This document shows positions 5,582 to 5,962 of a stretch of 5,962 nucleotides of DNA, one piece after another. The stretch is taken from the NCBI GenBank assembly GCA_003450915.1, contig DMEM01000133.1, positions 1-5,962 on the forward strand. The letters run 5' to 3'. A model generated the notes under the pieces. The model did no database searches. It saw only the letters and a list, made by a program, of their open reading frames with translations, and had not been told where the DNA came from. This DNA is from Alphaproteobacteria bacterium. GTDB taxonomy: Bacteria; Pseudomonadota; Alphaproteobacteria; UBA1280; UBA12223. The stretch's first letter is position 1; each line of letters opens with the position of its first letter. The position numbers were made by a program, and so were the translations under genes.

Positions 5582-5962
5582 AGTTTACTAAATACTTATC
5601 GATTAGAATACTATCGGCAGTTAGAACATGGGGAATTCCCCAGTAAATTAAAAACTTAGATGCATCTTTAAAGGCTGCTTCTTCCAGATAACGTCTTGCA
5701 TGTTCTGGTATTTCTGTTAGCTCTTGGTAGTTTGAAAATTCAAACTTTCTAATATCATTACTTTTAGGTTTTTTCCCTTCAACATATTCTTTAGAATAGT
5801 CAAACCAAACCGTAGATTCTGGGTTTAGATCTTCAATTGGGATCTTAATATAGTTATCAAAAATTTTAGTTTTTATGCCTATTTTTTCAAGCTCTTGCTT
5901 AATAACATCAGGGTTAATTGGAGAAAACATTAAAACATCATTCCACAAAACATTTAAATATG
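5580..5962 (-). CDS. Hypothetical protein, convergent strand (5' end open at window edge)
   Basis: I do not recognise this protein. The frame is open from the right window edge to a TAA at 5582-5580. A TTG at 5948 gives 122 residues but has no Shine-Dalgarno. An ATG at 5930-5928 gives 116 residues with only a distant GGA upstream. The true start may therefore lie beyond the window, and I give the open frame. The visible chain looks like a small soluble alpha/beta protein. Counting from the TTG, there is a helix at about 12-23, short strands near 26-36 (K-T-K-I-F-D-N-Y-I-K-I), a W-F-D-Y-S-K-E-Y patch at 48-55, and a helix at about 82-97. The end is hydrophobic, with F-L-I-Y-W-G-I-P-H-V-L. There is no membrane segment. 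It is convergent with the 184-residue gene and shares its terminator. Confidence 0.72.
   Translation of the reverse strand, partial: YLNVLWNDVLMFSPINPDVIKQELEKIGIKTKIFDNYIKIPIEDLNPESTVWFDYSKEYVEGKKPKSNDIRKFEFSNYQELTEIPEHARRYLEEAAFKDASKFLIYWGIPHVLTADSILIDKYLVN

Noticed and set aside
1..5962. CRISPR array, tRNA or rRNA gene, insertion sequence or attachment site
   Set aside because: I found no regularly spaced repeats, cloverleaf-like GC-rich stretch, transposase motif or terminal inverted repeats.

Overview
The window is a 5.96 kb, strongly AT-rich stretch of bacterial chromosome. Reading frames follow the standard bacterial code, since no internal TGA has to be read as Trp. Shine-Dalgarno sites are clear, and the Rho-independent terminators are compact GC hairpins in AT-rich DNA. 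The two genes at the left, an MscS-type channel and a Uup-type ABC-F ATPase, are of proteobacterial or Bdellovibrionota character. A low-GC member of one of those groups fits, but I cannot name the genus. The other genes except the amidotransferase-like one look lineage-restricted.

Left block (1-2880, + strand): an MscS-family channel gene, cut by the left window edge, runs from position 2 to 982. It is not a 240-residue protein starting at 260, because the frame stays open to the edge and carries two more likely membrane helices. Twenty-five bases later comes uup, which starts with GTG. The pair probably forms one transcript ending at a hairpin plus T-run at 2849-2880.

Middle block (2824-4076, + strand): a near-consensus sigma-70-type promoter (TTGAAA, 16 bp, TATAAT) lies immediately after the uup stop. 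Its -10 box runs into the 5' arm of the uup terminator, so transcripts from it should start inside the hairpin and escape it. It would drive two tightly spaced genes for unrecognised cytosolic proteins of 178 and 160 residues. The stop codon of the first overlaps the Shine-Dalgarno of the second. A long untranslated tail of about 115 bases then leads to a terminator at 4051-4076.

Right block (4077-5581, + strand): a promoter-like pair (TTGATT, 17 bp, TATTAT) precedes a stand-alone BPL_N-type glutamine-amidotransferase-like protein with an intact Cys-His-Glu triad. An unrecognised 184-residue gene follows 32 bases later. The pair ends at a hairpin at 5557-5581 that works in both directions. 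An unrecognised gene on the opposite strand (5580-5962, 5' end open at the window edge) converges on it.

Functionally, the left pair is housekeeping: osmotic safety valve and translation or DNA-associated ATPase. The middle and right pairs are separate transcription units of unknown role. I see no CRISPR array, tRNA, rRNA, insertion sequence or recognised defence module. The best leads are the two small orphan gene pairs and the promoter-in-terminator arrangement.
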